Below, one piece after another: positions 9,718 through 22,764 of a stretch of 64,000 nucleotides of DNA; the first letter of the stretch is position 1; the number at the start of each line of letters is the position of its first letter. This stretch comes from Sorghum bicolor. Its lineage: Eukaryota; Streptophyta; Magnoliopsida; Poales; Poaceae. A model generated the notes under the pieces. The model searched no databases, had not been told where the DNA came from, and saw only the letters and a list, made by a program, of their open reading frames with translations. Location: NCBI RefSeq assembly GCF_000003195.3, contig NC_012870.2:23428501-23492500 (forward strand), in the 5' to 3' direction. The translations under genes were made by a program, and so were the position numbers.

Positions 9718-10575
9718 CCCATCAAAATAACTAGCCACCTTTGTCATTTTAGCCTATATAGCACATGAATTTGGTCTAAGTCCAACTAAACTCTCCTAAT
9801 ATATATGAATATGAATTTGATGTTGTCATATGAATATTAGTTTGTAACTTGTTGGAGGCTTAATATGATTTTCTTTGTGTAAATATATGATATTTATATG
9901 TAATTCTTGGGTATACCAGCGGGTGCGGGTTACCCGTCGGGTAGAAATTACCCGTGGGTGCGGGTATGGAATTATTTTCCTACCCATGTGCGGGTACGGG
10001 TAACCCGACGGATTAAATTTAGACTTCGCGGCTATGGGTACGGGTGGCCACTACCCATCAGGTACGTACCCGTTGCCATCTATAGTGCCAGCTATGAGCC
10101 CGATTGTACTAGTGGACCCCGAATGTGTGTGATGTGTTTTTTACATAGCGAAGTATAAAGACCGCAACTGACTTTTACTATTTCCTTTAATCAAATAAGT
10201 TTACCCGTTCTCAAGTTTAATTAGGTTGTACCGTGCTTGTTTGAAGTGGTGCTCAGAAATCGTGGAGCGATGCATGTGTCAGGATGCGATGCCAGCTTTA
10301 TTAAAAAAAATCATTTCCTTGCGGCTGGAGCGAGCATGTAACAGGAAATATAGTCAGGCAAGTGATCTTTTTTATGTGTAACTGGTTGGTTCCACGTGGG
10401 TCCGAGAGTGATGCTCACCACTGCGACGTTTCTTTTTTTTTTTTTTGATCAGCACTGCGACGTTTCAAGCACCCGATGCCAAAAATTGAAGTGTACACTT
10501 TTTTCGTAGCATCAATATGAACACTGCGGAAGGCCTTAGAACCGAAAGTAACCATTTTACCTTTTTATATTAACA

Positions 10576-11058
10576 TGTGTATAACGCAGATTCACAACGC
10601 ACATACATCATTTCAAAAAACACATGTATATAAATTTTATCCCTATGACCATTTTCGAAGAACTAAGTCAATAGATCACGAGATTCACGATGTCATCATG
10701 CATAAACGTCTTATTGTCAACGAGGACATTGCCTACCACTCAAAGCATAGCGTTGTTAAATCCTAGAAAACACTCACAGCACACACTCACCCCACCCCTA
10801 TGAACACACGTAAGCAAACCTTACTCCTATAAGTATCTCCGAAGGATTGAGTCGACAGATCACGAGATTCACGAAGTCACCATATAGGCGCCTCACCGTC
10901 GATAGGGACGGCAGCTAACACTATAGAACAAATCTAGGAAAATACGAGCACCCATACCAAATTGAGGACTATGCAAGTACTCGTGCCAAGTCAAGGATTT
11001 AAACCTAGATAAACAAGTTTCATGACAACGAACTCAACCAGTTGATCTATACTCTCGT
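10576..11058 (-). mobile_element. tRNA-derived SINE, two-unit form (copy 2)
   Basis: Duplicate, in the second 6.05-kb unit, of the SINE pair at 4530-5012, with the same head and two bodies. Confidence 0.6.
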
Positions 11059-13023
11059 ACTTCGCTTTAATATAATTTCGTGATGTATTCCCTTTAATTT
11101 TTGAGTTAGTCAAAATAGGCACTAACTAGTCCTCAACCTTTGAGACCTACTCTCCTACTCCCTTTGTTCCATTATCATTTTTGACTTTTAGGTATTATTT
11201 AACCATTTGTTTTAGTTAACTTTTTTACAGTTACAAAATAAATAAATCATTGCTAAAGTATTTTTAATGATAAAATAAATTATAATAAAATAGATTATAT
11301 ATATAATTTTTAAATAAGACGAACAGTCAAATAAATGATATGAAGTCAAAGTACGTGGTAGTATCGAGTAAGAGCCTGTTTGATTCCTCTTGATTTTTTA
11401 ACTTCTATCACATCAAATATTCAAACGGTGTATATTAAATATATACTATTTACAAAACTAAATTTTTTAGATAAATCTTAAGCATAATTAATTTATAATT
11501 AAATATTAATTATCAAATAAAGAGAAAATATTATAGTACATATTGAATTTTAACATTCTGAACCAAACATCCTCTGTCTGGAACTGCTTGGAAGATCCGA
11601 TCCAAATCGAACAGCACGCAAGCCATGTTGAGTGCCGATCCCTTTTAATTGTCTTGTGCTACTCCTAGTCCTAGATGCCTAGCTAGATGCTCATGTGGTG
11701 TACGTACTTCCTCCGTTTTTCGTTGTTTTCACTTTTCAAAAAATAACTTTGACTAAATATATATTAAAAAAATAATATTTACAATATACAATTAGTATTA
11801 TTGAAAAAATATTTTAATCTAGTTTTTTAATAAATTTATTTAGAGATAAAAATATTACATATATTTTTTATAAATTAAGTTAAAGTTATTAATATATAAA
11901 TTATAGCGATAAATATTTAAGGACAAAGAGAGTATATTGTCTTTAGCAGGTCGATCATCAAAGTGTTTTCTTGACACTTCACACTAACGGGGTGTTCAAG
12001 TATCGTAGCATTTTTATTTTATTTGACAATTAGTGTCTAATTATAAACTAATTAGGTTTAAAAAATTTGTCTTGTAAATTACTCTTTAGCTGTATTTCTA
12101 GTTTCATAAATAATCTATATATATTTAGTACTATATGTATGTGTTCAAACATTCTATGTGACTGACGATAAAGTTTATCAAAGAGAACCAAATGGGGCCT
12201 AAGGCCTTAGTTGCACCCAAGATAACCTTTTTAAGATTTCTCGTCACATTGAATCTTTGATACATGTATGGAGCATTAAATATAAATAAAAAATAATTAA
12301 TTATATATTTTATCTGTAATTTACGAAATAAATATTTTAAATCTAGTTAGTCTATGATTAAATAACAATTACCAAAATAAAATACTAGAATACTCAAATC
12401 AAAACAATTTTGGATCTTAACAAGACCAAAACTGTTCGTCGTCTACGGTTTATCCGTCGGGATGGATGTGTGTTCGGTTGGTTCGACGGACGACAGGGCA
12501 GTGCTCTCCAGCGGTGGCTACAAGGCTATCTTCAATATAGGAAACTTATTTCACAATCCAAATTTAAAATAAGTATTTAACACAATACTTATAGCTTCTA
12601 GTAGAGTACCTATATAGAAGACCTATTTTGGATATTAGGATGTAACGTCCAGCCTCTACAAAGCCGGGTCCGCTTACATCTGACAGTTTTTTCTAGAACG
12701 TAGTCAACCCTCACAGACCAACACCAGTCTTTTTTATACACTTTGTCCTCCCAGAAAATACTTCTCGGTCGGTCACTTCTTTGGAGATGGGCTTCCGGAA
12801 AAGAAGTTGCAACTTGTTGATATGAGTCTCCTATTAATCCTATTACATAGGAGAGGCATAACTTGGGTATTGTCTCTCCTCAAGACCTATTTGCAGAGAG
12901 TGCTGTCTTTTAGGTCTTGTTGTTGAAGAAGACTAAAAATAGATATGGAACCTTTTACCTCTAGCGTTATCCAAAGGACAAATGGATCTTGTATTTTGGG
13001 TGACGATTGTTGGAGCTAGTCTA

Positions 13024-13267
13024 GGCCTTGTTTAGTTCACCCCAAAACCTAAAAACTTTAGAAAGATTTCTTATTATATTGAATCTTACAGCATATGTAT
13101 GAAACATTGAATATAGATAAAAAATAACTAATTGCATAATTTCTCTATAATTTATAAGATGAATCTTTTGAACCTAATTAGTCTATAGATGAAAAATAAT
13201 TACCAAATAAAAACGAAAATATTATAGTATGCAAAAATATTTCACCTCCTCAACTAAACAAAAGGCC
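13024..13267. mobile_element. Tourist/PIF-like MITE (copy 2)
   Basis: Duplicate of the MITE at 6978-7221, with the same GGCCTTGTTTAGTTC and AACAAAAGGCC ends. Confidence 0.75.
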
Positions 13268-13771
13268 TTACTAGTTGGAGTAGGAGTACTAGGAGTAGCC
13301 CTGGCGACCCACTTTAAAGTTTAGCTTCTTTGACATCATATATCCGAACACATACATAGAATATCAAATATAAATTAAAATAATAATATTAATTAATTGT
13401 ACTTGCAACTAATTTGCTAGATGAATTTTTAAGCATAATTAGTCTATAATTTTTCAATATGATGCTACAATAAATAGGTTGCTAATGATAGATTAATTAG
13501 ATTTAATAAATTTGTCTTGTAGATTAGGACTTATGTAATTTATTTTATTATTACTATTCAACCCCATGTGACATTCGACGTGATATTCCTAAACTTTAGT
13601 TTGTCGATTTAAACACCCGGCTTGGTATGAATGCAGGGACTAGAGTTTAGGAGATGTTCCTGGTGTCGTATGAGGTATTCAGATAGTAATAAAAAGCTCA
13701 ATTAATCTGTTATGAGCACATATTTACTATAGTATCATATTGTCAAATCAGATGCGTTCTGATTTGATTTG

Positions 13772-14261
13772 GGCCTTGTTTAGGCCTTGTTTACCTCCTC
13801 AACAAAAATTTTTCGGGACACTGTAGCACTTTCGTTTGTTTGTGGTAATTATTGTCCAATCATGGACTAACTATGATCAAAAGATTTGTCTCGTAAATTT
13901 CGACCAAACTGTGTAATTAGTTTTTAATTTCATTTATATTTAATACTTCATGCATGCGTCTAAAAATTTGATGTGACGGAGAATCTTAAAAAGTTTTTGG
14001 ATTTTGAGTGGAAGTAAACACAGCCTAATTAGTTCTAAAAAATTCTGCAAAAAATTTTAGATTTTATGTCACATCGAATCTTACGACGCATATATGGAGC
14101 ATTAAATATAAATAAAAATAATAACTAATAGCACAGTTTGCCTGTAATTTGTGAGATAAATCTTTTGAGTCTAGTTAGTTCATAATTGAATAATATTTGT
14201 TAAATACAAATAAAAATACTACGATATTCATTTTGTAATTTTTTTTGAACTAAACAAGGCC
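13772..14261. mobile_element. Nested Tourist/PIF-like MITEs (copy 2)
   Basis: Duplicate of 7726-8215; the inner element is at 13783-14025. Confidence 0.75.
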
Positions 14262-14533
14262 TTGTTTTGATGCGGCAAAGTAATAAAGTCTCTTTCATCC
14301 GGATCTAAGGCGGATTGCGCCATCGCGTACTGTCGCTTGCATGTAGGGGTCGGAACTATAGTGCAGTAGCCGTGATCTGTGAAAGGTAGTAGCGATATGA
14401 TTCTGTGCACTTTGGTAATTTGGCTTTTTGGAGTGATATATACGCGCGAACAGGAGTCTGTGGATGTAGTGGAGATGATGATGCATGACGTACGCCTGAG
14501 AGTGACGTTTCACACATTTGGCAGCCTGGCAAA

Positions 14534-14955
14534 GGCATCGAATCTTTGTTCGCACGCATAGAGCACTAAATATATATGAAAATAAAAACTAATTACACAG
14601 TTTATCTATAATTTGTGAGATGAATCTTTTAAATCTAGTTACTCCGTGATTGGACAATGTTTATCAAATAAAAACGAAATGCTACAGTAGGCAAAAATAA
14701 AAAATTTTGCCAACTAAACAAGGCTTTTTGGGCGAAATTTTTTCGCGGCACTGTAGCACTTTTGTTTGTTTGTGGTAGTTATTGTCCAATCATGGACTAA
14801 CTAGGCTCAAAAGATTCGTCTCGTAAATTTCGACCAAACTGTGCAATTAGTTTTTAATTTTGTTTATATTTAATACTCCATGCATGTGTCTAAAGATTCG
14901 ATGTGACGGGGAATCTTAAAAAGTTTTTGGATTTTGGGTGGAAGTAAACAAGGCC
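14534..14955. mobile_element. Two abutting inverted MITEs (copy 2)
   Basis: Duplicate of 8488-8909. The first element, without its left end, is 14534-14724 and the second is 14725-14955. Confidence 0.65.
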
Positions 14956-15385
14956 AAAATGGTTACTACGCCGCTAGCTTCCGGGAAGTTTCCTTGGCTC
15001 CAATTCATCCTACAGTAATTAGTCCTCACATTGAATATTTAAACACATGTATTAAATATAAATTATTTACAAAACTAAAAACACAGCTAAAAAGTAATTT
15101 GTGAGATGAATCTTTTAAGTTTAATTGATTTATGATTGGACACTAGTTATCAAATAAAATAAAATGCTATATTATCTGTTAAACTTTAGCATACCAAACC
15201 AAGCACCCCTTAATTTCATTTCGAGAACAATTACGAAAACTACATCGCGCGCTATCATGCATGCAGCCGCTTCCCGTCGTCCCGTGCAGTCAGTCATCAC
15301 GCGAGCGAGCGCGGTGCACATGCATGCATGTTGACGATGTACGGTACCGGCAAGTAGTCCACAGCCTGCCCACACGTTACGTTAA

Positions 15386-15981
15386 CTAGAGCTTGGACGT
15401 GGGCCGTGGCGATTGAGGGCGGGTCATGGCAAGACCATTTAATTTGGACGACCCAAAGCATGACACGGCATGAAAAATTTTGGACCATGTTGGCACAACA
15501 TGAATATGAAGGTCATGTCGTACCCAAAATATCCATACAGCGGGCTACATGTCCCAACCCGTATTTTGGGCCGTGCTTACGCCGACACGACCCAAAAATA
15601 GAACGTAGATATTTCTACAACTATACAATATAATTTTCTAGCATTTACTATATTATCTCTCATCTAATTCTTCAATAGATTTGAAAATTATTAAAACTTT
15701 TATTAAAATAGTACACATAAGATATATATATATATATATATTTGATATCACGAGTGGAAAATTAAATTAGCAAATATATTTTGAGGGTTGTGCTTGGGCC
15801 GGCACGACGCGAAGACGTGCCGACATACCATGGGCCGTGCTTGGGCTGAAGAAAAGATTCACCATGTCGTACTGCCATAGCCTGACGGGCCTCCTACGCC
15901 TAAAGGTCATGATCTAAAGCGGCACGAAGCACGAGAGGGTCGCGACGTGCCGGCACGACATGGTCTGAGTCCCAACTCTAG
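15386..15981. mobile_element. Second hAT-like element, complete copy
   Basis: The ends CTAGAGCTTGGAC and, reading inward from 15981, CTAGAGTTGGGAC form an imperfect terminal inverted repeat. The arms are rich in GGCCGTGCTTGGGC and GGCACGAC. A TA microsatellite sits at 15722-15740. I see no clear 8-bp target duplication, so the hAT assignment rests on resemblance only. Confidence 0.55.
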
Positions 15982-16956
15982 CAGCAACCCTTTCACAGAT
16001 CACAATCGCCAGTCGGAGGAGGGTCAGGAAGGAAACAGGCGTAAAATGAGTGTATAAATATGCTTCCGATCCACACAAGTCAGGATAATATAGATCAGTG
16101 TTCAACCAGATATGGTTCGTTGCCTAGGCCGGCTGCCGGGACATATCAAGTTAGTGCACAACACACTAGATTTTTCACTTCTACAAGTAAAAAAATGGAC
16201 TTTACTATACTACGCATGCGTAGGAGGAGAAAATTCCGCCTGCCCGCACATCTCCTTCTTTCTCGGCTTGACCTTATCTTTTTCCTCCCGCACTCGCCTA
16301 TTGCCTCCTTGGCCCACCCGGCTCTGATGATGCTGCCCTTGACCCCCTCTAGATCTGGCACGAGTGCTCCCACCTCAACACCTCCTATTGCCCCGCTGCC
16401 CATCGCCCGTGGTGACCTCCTTCTCATCCCCCCGCATGCTGTCATGAGCTTCGGCGAGGTTTTTCTTCTGCAGGGAGCTCTAGCCATGGCGCCCCCACCC
16501 CGTCTTGGCCCGACTGCCTCCGCCGCTGCAATACCTAAAGCCGACCTCCCACCATCCCCACCCTCATGTTGGACTGCCTCCCCTAAGTCCCTTCACTTCT
16601 AAGCCCGCCGGAGTTGGGAAAGAAGGGGGTGGCGCCACCACTGGAGTTGGGGAAGAAGAGGGCAAGCAAAGGAACACATGCATGGCAGCTGGGAGCTCTA
16701 CGTGGCTGTCAAGAAGAATCAGATGACTGTTGGGGTGTAGCTAGCTCTAGCACGTGTGAGCTTGAAAACTAGACTTTTCGAAGACTATTAGCCATAGAAA
16801 TATTATTATTAGCAGTAGTTGCATTCTTCTTTTTAGACACAACCGCAGATGTTATAGGGTGATGATAGATGGGCAACTCAATAGCTAATCCCCTGTTTCT
16901 AGACATTGGTTTGTTTAAAGGTATGTATATATATAGATGGATAATTTTATTGGGAG
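15982..16956. other. Unassigned stretch, partly GC-rich
   Basis: 16200-16720 is GC-rich and open in several frames on both strands; overlapping frames of 180, 113 and 73 codons contradict one another. The predicted proteins are rich in Pro, Ser and Arg with no domain I recognise. I see no splice or initiation context that favours one of them. 16760-16956 is AT-rich and is the target into which the solo LTR inserted. Confidence 0.45.
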
Positions 16957-17644
16957 TGTTGGCGTTTCTTAGCGAAACCACTAAAGATAGAGTTTGAGTC
17001 CATCCCTAATGATAACACTAGAAACGTTCTTGGCATATCCAAACCACCATCACTTCAGAATGATAACCCAAGGCTCTTTACGGCGTGGGCCTAGGCAGTG
17101 CAGTCTGGTACTGATGATTAGTAATGCTAGATTGGCATTCCTAACCATCCTTACTTACGATATGCAAAGCTGTGGCCCGGCGCCGGGTGAGTGCACAAGG
17201 ATTACAATCTTAAGTAAAGGTACTTAGGTACGCCAATCGATAGCTCAGTATGAAATAAGAATAACTCTGCAAGCGAACAGAACTATCATTGTAGCATTTC
17301 AACCCGTAAATGGGTGTCGTATTTATAATTCCCGTAGGAAGGCATTTATATCTAGCATGATTATAACATGATTACTTATTAAAATGCATGGTAAGCATAG
17401 AGTAAACAGGGGTAAGATATGATATTTGGAGATAGTGGACACACATCTGGGTCATCCTCAAGGATAAAAGATAAAATAAAGAATAAAAGAATATAAGTAC
17501 TGAGTAGGCATGGTTCGTATATAACTGTGCTAAGAACTGTTAGTAAGTCATCTAACTAGCATGTCTAGAGATAGGATCAGGTTTGAGATGATAGGGAGAT
17601 CCCCATAGCTGATCTGCCAGCAAATAGAGACTTTACATGACTCC
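16957..17644 (-). repeat. Solo LTR, segment 1
   Basis: First piece of the split solo LTR, from the terminal TGTTGGC to ACTCC, the target site of element 1. It contains the LTR 3' motif GCAAGCGAACAGAACTATC, also found in altered form in the LTRs of elements 2 and 3. Confidence 0.8.
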
Positions 17645-20197
17645 TGTAACACCCGATTTTAAGGACAAAATCAGATATGCACCATATGTGAGTTTTAGAA
17701 GGCAAGCCTCACATATAGCTACAAATAAGGGGTAATATCAAAGGACAACGCATAAATTACATAGCGTACATAGAAAATCAGAAACAACCTTAGGTAGCAA
17801 ACCACGGAATATAACTCCAAACTTCGGGTGTTAACTTCACTCTACAGGATCCAACTGACTGGTTGATCACAAGCCCAATACTTCTCCTGAGGTGTGGGGG
17901 AGATAGCAAGAGTGAGTCCAAGACGAACTCCGCAAGTATAACAACTAGATTGTATAGATCCCACATTCTCATGATCAATGTGACATAAATAATATAGAGC
18001 ATTAAACAATAATCAATGAGTTTCTTAACACAAGATTCATCACTCTTAATATAAGAGTTCCCAAGGCCGCTCGTAACCGTGAGCACGGCTAGTATACCAG
18101 TTTTTAACACTCTGCAGAGGTTGTACATCTTTACCCATGAGTCATGATTTACCCTTTTGCCTGAGGTGATCAGCCTCGTAACCCACTACCAAGGTAGGTC
18201 GGCAGGGATCACTATGAAGTCTTTCAAAGGTTCGTCTAACAAGTTAGGGCCGCTTGGTTTCGGTAGTCAGTCCGTGTGATTCTACCACTCGCAGGGAATC
18301 CACGGTCTGCTATCCCCCATTTGCGCCACACGGGTAACCTCTAACAAGCTAGAAAAATTACTCATACTTGACTAAAGCCAGAGCCATTATAGCCCTCATG
18401 GTTGCACTTTCATCCCGGTTATCACTTACGAATAAATCCTCAAGTTGCTAAAAAGTCATTATTATCATTTGTTGCTTTATATTAATCTAGTCACAAGATC
18501 ATAGTCATAGAATTAAAATCCAAATTCTATACTTGCCTTAATCCAATTGCTCCTGCTGGTCTTACTTGCTTCCAAGACTCTGATCTTGATCACCGAAGTA
18601 AAGCTCACCGTCTACTCTCGATCATCGATCATCAACACACAAACAATCGACGACAGACATACACGAAGCAAACAAGATTACAATTAGAACAGTACACCAA
18701 CAGATCAAAAATGAAATAAAATATTTAAAAACAGAACCTACGTTTCACTACGATCACATAGATACAAAGATCACGAAAATCGGAGCTAAAACGACCAAAT
18801 TACGGATTTACGACGATTTCCTATAGCCATTTAATTAATTAAACCTAACCCTGAAATTAAAAAGTTGCAAACTACAGAAACAGTGGTACTACCATATAGA
18901 GAATTTAATTATGAATCTAACGTAATTTGAACGGGTCAAATCGGAGCTAAAATGAATATTTTATGGCCAAAACAAACTCAGTGGCAATTCTGTAATTTCC
19001 TAAAAGCGTAATTTGACCTAACCGACGGGAAATACGCTTTCTAAACGGCAAAGCGTAATCTACGAAATGCGCTAAGGACCGCGGGTTAAATCGCGAAAAG
19101 ATAAGGGGCTCTTTAACAAAATGTGCCCCCGAAGGGGTATAGAGCATCCAGGGCCCTCGGATTAGAAACCGATGGCCGAGATTTGAGAAAGAGATGAGAG
19201 AGGGGGGGAGCGGCGCGCCTGGCCGGAGAAGGAGAAGGAGACGGCGGCGCCACCATTAACGACGACGAGAACTCGCTAGAGTTGGCGAAGAACGCGCTAC
19301 GGAGCACCATTTCCCAAACCAAAACTCCGGGAGAAAAAGGAGAGCGAGGGGAGTTCGCTCCCGACCCTAGCGAGGCCGGGCAGGGGCTCGCGCAGCACGC
19401 TCCATGGCCGGCGGCCATGGAGCTCGTCGGAGCATGCGGCTAGAGCGCTAGAGAGCACCAAATCACGAGAAAATTGATCGGGAAGAGCGCGGGGAAGAAG
19501 AGGAGCTCACCAACGCGACTAATTTCGGCGGGGACGGCTCGGTTCTTCGAGTTTGAGCGCGGATGTCGTCGGCGGCGTCCTTCGCTACGGCTGCTGCGCG
19601 CTCCAAGGCAAAGGTAGGGGCAGGGAGAGAGGGGAATGGAGTGAGGATGGGGCTCGGGCTCGCACGCAACTCAAATCGCCAAGGCGCGGGGGCTAGTGAG
19701 TGGAGAACGTGGGAGCGGGGGCAGCATCGGGTTGCTGTCCGCGGCTCTGCCGGAGAGAGAGAGAGCGGTTGGGGAGGAGGGGGAAGGAACTGACAAGCGG
19801 GCCCCGCTTGTCGGTGAGAGAGAGGGGAAAGGGGGAGAAAGGCCGGCTGGCTGGGCCGCGGCCCAGGAAGGAGAGCGCGGGGGGGGGGGGGAATGATATG
19901 GGCCAAAAGCCGGAAAGGGGAAGGGGGAAAGAGAAAAGCTTTTTTTTCCTTTTTATTTTCCAAGCAAATTTTTCAAACTCTTTTCAAAAATGAATTTTGA
20001 ATTCAAATTCCTTTGCTCAAAACCACTCATCACATAAAAGAAGTGCACCAGCATGTATGCAACAAAATATTAGTCTAAACTTATATTTAATTTTATTCTC
20101 CTAAAATTTATTATTTTCCCATATTGAAATGCTCACAAAAATTAACTATAAAATCAAATTCAACTATTCAAAAACAATCAAATTTTAGGGTGTTACA
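17645..20197 (-). repeat. Element 1, left (3') LTR
   Basis: Starts TGTAACACCCGATTTTAAGG and ends GGGTGTTACA. Its middle (about 19150-19900) is GC-rich and open in both strands, giving Pro/Ser-rich frames up to 166 codons (19463-19963) that are repeated in the other LTR. I treat these as leader or regulatory sequence rather than genes. Confidence 0.92.
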
Positions 20198-20211
20198 ATT
20201 CTACCCCCCTT
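20198..20211 (-). other. Element 1 polypurine tract
   Basis: Minus-strand AAGGGGGGTAGAAT directly adjoins the 3' LTR, the usual plus-strand priming site. Confidence 0.8.
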
Positions 20212-20444
20212 AAAATGAATCTCGTCCTCGAGATTCGGAAGAGCCTCAGATCCTCTGAGAGAAATTGGAAAATATCTTGATAATCCTTTCAACTTCACAA
20301 CTTGCATACCAAATGTAAACACTTATACCTCAAGGTCACAGCTCGTGAACAACATTTTCATTGAATAACTATTATTCATAGTTGACCAAAGTCCATCTTG
20401 ACTACTAATTTCTTTTAGCTTATAACTCCAAGAGACATGGAAAC

Positions 20445-21119
20445 TTAATATGCATTTGCCTCCTCAGGTAGGAGTGGACCACCGTGATACTCAATTCTTT
20501 TTCCTGACGGTGCTGTTAAGAGCATTTTGTACTGGGTACCGAAGATCACTCCTTTGTGTGCACACAACCATCCATTACCAAGGACCAAGGGGATACCAAG
20601 TGACTCTAGCACAATGAGGTTTATAGTGAAGTTTTCCTTGTTTATGACCAGATTGATATTTGAGCAAACCTGATCTGCTTGTATTTCTCCCACTGGGGTT
20701 TGAACTAATAAAGGCTTCTTCGTTGGACACTTTACCCTCTCGATTGTCTTTACGAGGTCAGCAGAAATGAAGGAATGCGAAGCACTTGGGTCAAACAGGG
20801 CAAAAACTTGCACTGAGTCCACTTGAATATAGCCACCCACCACTTTGGTAGCTCCAAGAATGTTATGCCTATCCACATTGCTCAGTCTCCCATTGATATA
20901 GTCTCGTTGCACCCTACTTCCATGAGCAGGCTTCCTACGGCTTTTCCTTTTTCTCTTTCGCCGTTGTGGATTCTGATTTGATTCACTTCCAACTTGCTCT
21001 TCAGTATCATTGTTTTGATAATACTCAGTTTCATCATACTCATAACATTCTTCAAAGGTAGGATCATCATTCTCTTCCCACGTATCAGTAAGAGGCATCA
21101 TATAGGGCTCATGATCCAT
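20445..21119 (-). pseudogene. Element 1 aspartic-protease-like fragment
   Basis: A 224-codon frame. Residues around 108-118 read ALFDPSASHSFIS, the flap-side active-site region of retroviral-like aspartic proteases (RVP_2 type, normally D-S-G-A-S-H-S-F), but the Ser-Gly pair after the catalytic Asp is Pro-Ser here, so activity is doubtful. Later GIPLVLGNGWL matches the conserved ILG segment of the fold. An Arg/Lys-rich stretch (RRKRKRKSRRKP) precedes it. Nothing of the polymerase follows. Confidence 0.7.
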
Positions 21120-22041
21120 GAGATACTACACTCCCTGTCATCAAGTGACCAACGTCAATGACACAAGAAGGAGAGATGATCATATTCATAGAATATCTCA
21201 CGAGACAACTCTCACTTCAAGATAAGTTGAAAATGCATCAACCCGTGATATCAAGGTACTACCCCCCTTAAGAAAGGTCGACTAGGAGGCACAAGGAAGG
21301 TAGCTTGCACTTTTTCTTGACAAGTTATCTTGCATTGAGACCCTTTTGACATCCCAAGGAACTTATGTGCAAGGAAGAAACAAATATCCTGATTTTCCTC
21401 ACGATATGAAAATCAGCAGCACAGTAAAATGGACATAACTCTTGTTCTGTTAATCCAATAGGGTTATAGCTTATACCGTTAGAAATCTTAGAGAATTTTC
21501 TACAACCTTTCTATAGAACACTTTTCCAAATTCTATAGTTATATTTGTCCAAAACAGCAGGCAACCAAAACTGGTCCAGATTCTTGACAGGACATCTATA
21601 TCGTCTTGTGATTTTTGTAACTTCCAAACCATAATAGCTATGAGGGTGATTCTTGCGGTCAGAGAAAGATATTGAAGTCCACTCTCATCCAGAATTTTGT
21701 CATGATTTTTATTCATCCAAGATCAGAGACATAAGCCGATAAAGATGAGATACTCTAGAAAGGCAGGATAAGGTAACAAGAGAAAAAAAAACCAAAACCC
21801 AACTATTTATGTCATTAATCCTTATGCCTTAGACATGGAAACTGAATGAAATTGTAAAGAAACTCACAAGATCATTACACTCATTACAAAGATCCAAATC
21901 AATCATAAACATAAAGACAATTCAACCAAGCAGTAAAGGTTCACAAGGCACACAAGCTCGACTTTCGCTGCTAGCGTTTTTATTACACAAGGGCACAAAC
22001 TCCTATATCTTAAACTCAGTGTGGCTACTTTCATGATGCAT
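21120..22041 (-). other. Element 1 internal sequence between gag and protease pieces
   Basis: No continuous frame links the gag-like and protease-like pieces. The 81-codon minus frame at 21471-21716 has no recognisable motif. The stretch is probably decayed gag-pol or spacer of the non-autonomous element. Confidence 0.45.
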
Positions 22042-22764
22042 CTATTGATTCCTCTGTGGACAAGAGTTTACATAGTGTCCTTCCTGTCGGTAGTGATAAC
22101 ACTTTTTTTTAGCTAGATGCCTTGTGATGTCATTTTCAACTGAGGTGTTGCTCGATGTGTTATCAGCTCGCTGACTCTGAAGGTTTGTCTCTGGCTGGCT
22201 AGCTTTCTTCCTAACTTGGTTGATCCTTTGAGGTTGAAACTCTTTATAAGTGATGGTCCATCCATCTATGCATACCTCATGAGCAGTGGGGTTAGCTTGA
22301 GAAGTTTCTTCATCTCCAAGGTTTGGATTTTCATGGCCAGAGTTCAAAGCTAAATGTAACAACATAGGATTTGAATGTTGTTCACTTCCCAATGCTGGCT
22401 CTAGTGATTTTGCCTTCCTCTTCTTATCCTCATTAGTCACACAATTTGGTTTTATCTTAATTTCCTTTTTAGATGACCTATTCCGAAGACAAGGGAGACC
22501 ATAATGCCTACAACAATGGCATTGATCCTGATATCCCGATGTACTACTACCAAGACCTCCATGGGTTCTCATATTTTTCCAAGCTTCTGCTACTTGTCTC
22601 TTCACTGGTCCTGAGATGCACTGCTGAGAGTTCCCATTTTGAGTCATTCCTTCCACTACTTGCTTTTGCATGGCTAAAAGCTTCTCTTTGTTAAATGCTT
22701 TTATGGGTGGCGAAGCGAGGTCCTTTTGTCCATTCATGGCAAAGGTCTCTTCATTATGAGCCAT
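22042..22764 (-). pseudogene. Element 1 gag-like protein with damaged zinc knuckle
   Basis: A 240-codon frame begins soon after the primer site, as gag does. The C-terminus ends in CYHYRQEGHYVNSC, a CCHC zinc knuckle (CX2CX4HX4C) in which the second cysteine is tyrosine. A second cysteine cluster (CHCCRHYGLPC) lies near residue 80. The rest is Gln/Asn/Lys-rich without a domain I can name. Gag would package element RNA into particles; the mutated knuckle suggests reduced RNA binding. The frame is open but may be only part of the original gag. Confidence 0.65.

Larger units (their letters stand above)
9717..15740. repeat. Tandem duplication, copy 2
   Basis: This is the second copy of the 6.05-kb unit. 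It begins at ACCCATC inside the hAT-type element, so that element is left-truncated here (9717-10085) but keeps its right target-site copy TGCCAGCT (10086-10093), followed by the CACTA terminus ending at 10114. It ends in a shorter TA run (15722-15740), after which unique sequence begins. All contents sit at copy-1 position plus 6046. Confidence 0.95.

Noticed and set aside
16060..16726. Overlapping frames of 180, 113 and 73 codons in a GC-rich stretch
   Set aside because: They lie on both strands and in several phases at once, are low in complexity and have no recognisable domain; GC-driven openness explains them.
19463..19963. 166-codon minus frame as a gene
   Set aside because: It lies inside an LTR, is repeated in the partner LTR with altered length (24753-25277), and is Pro/Ser-rich without a domain.
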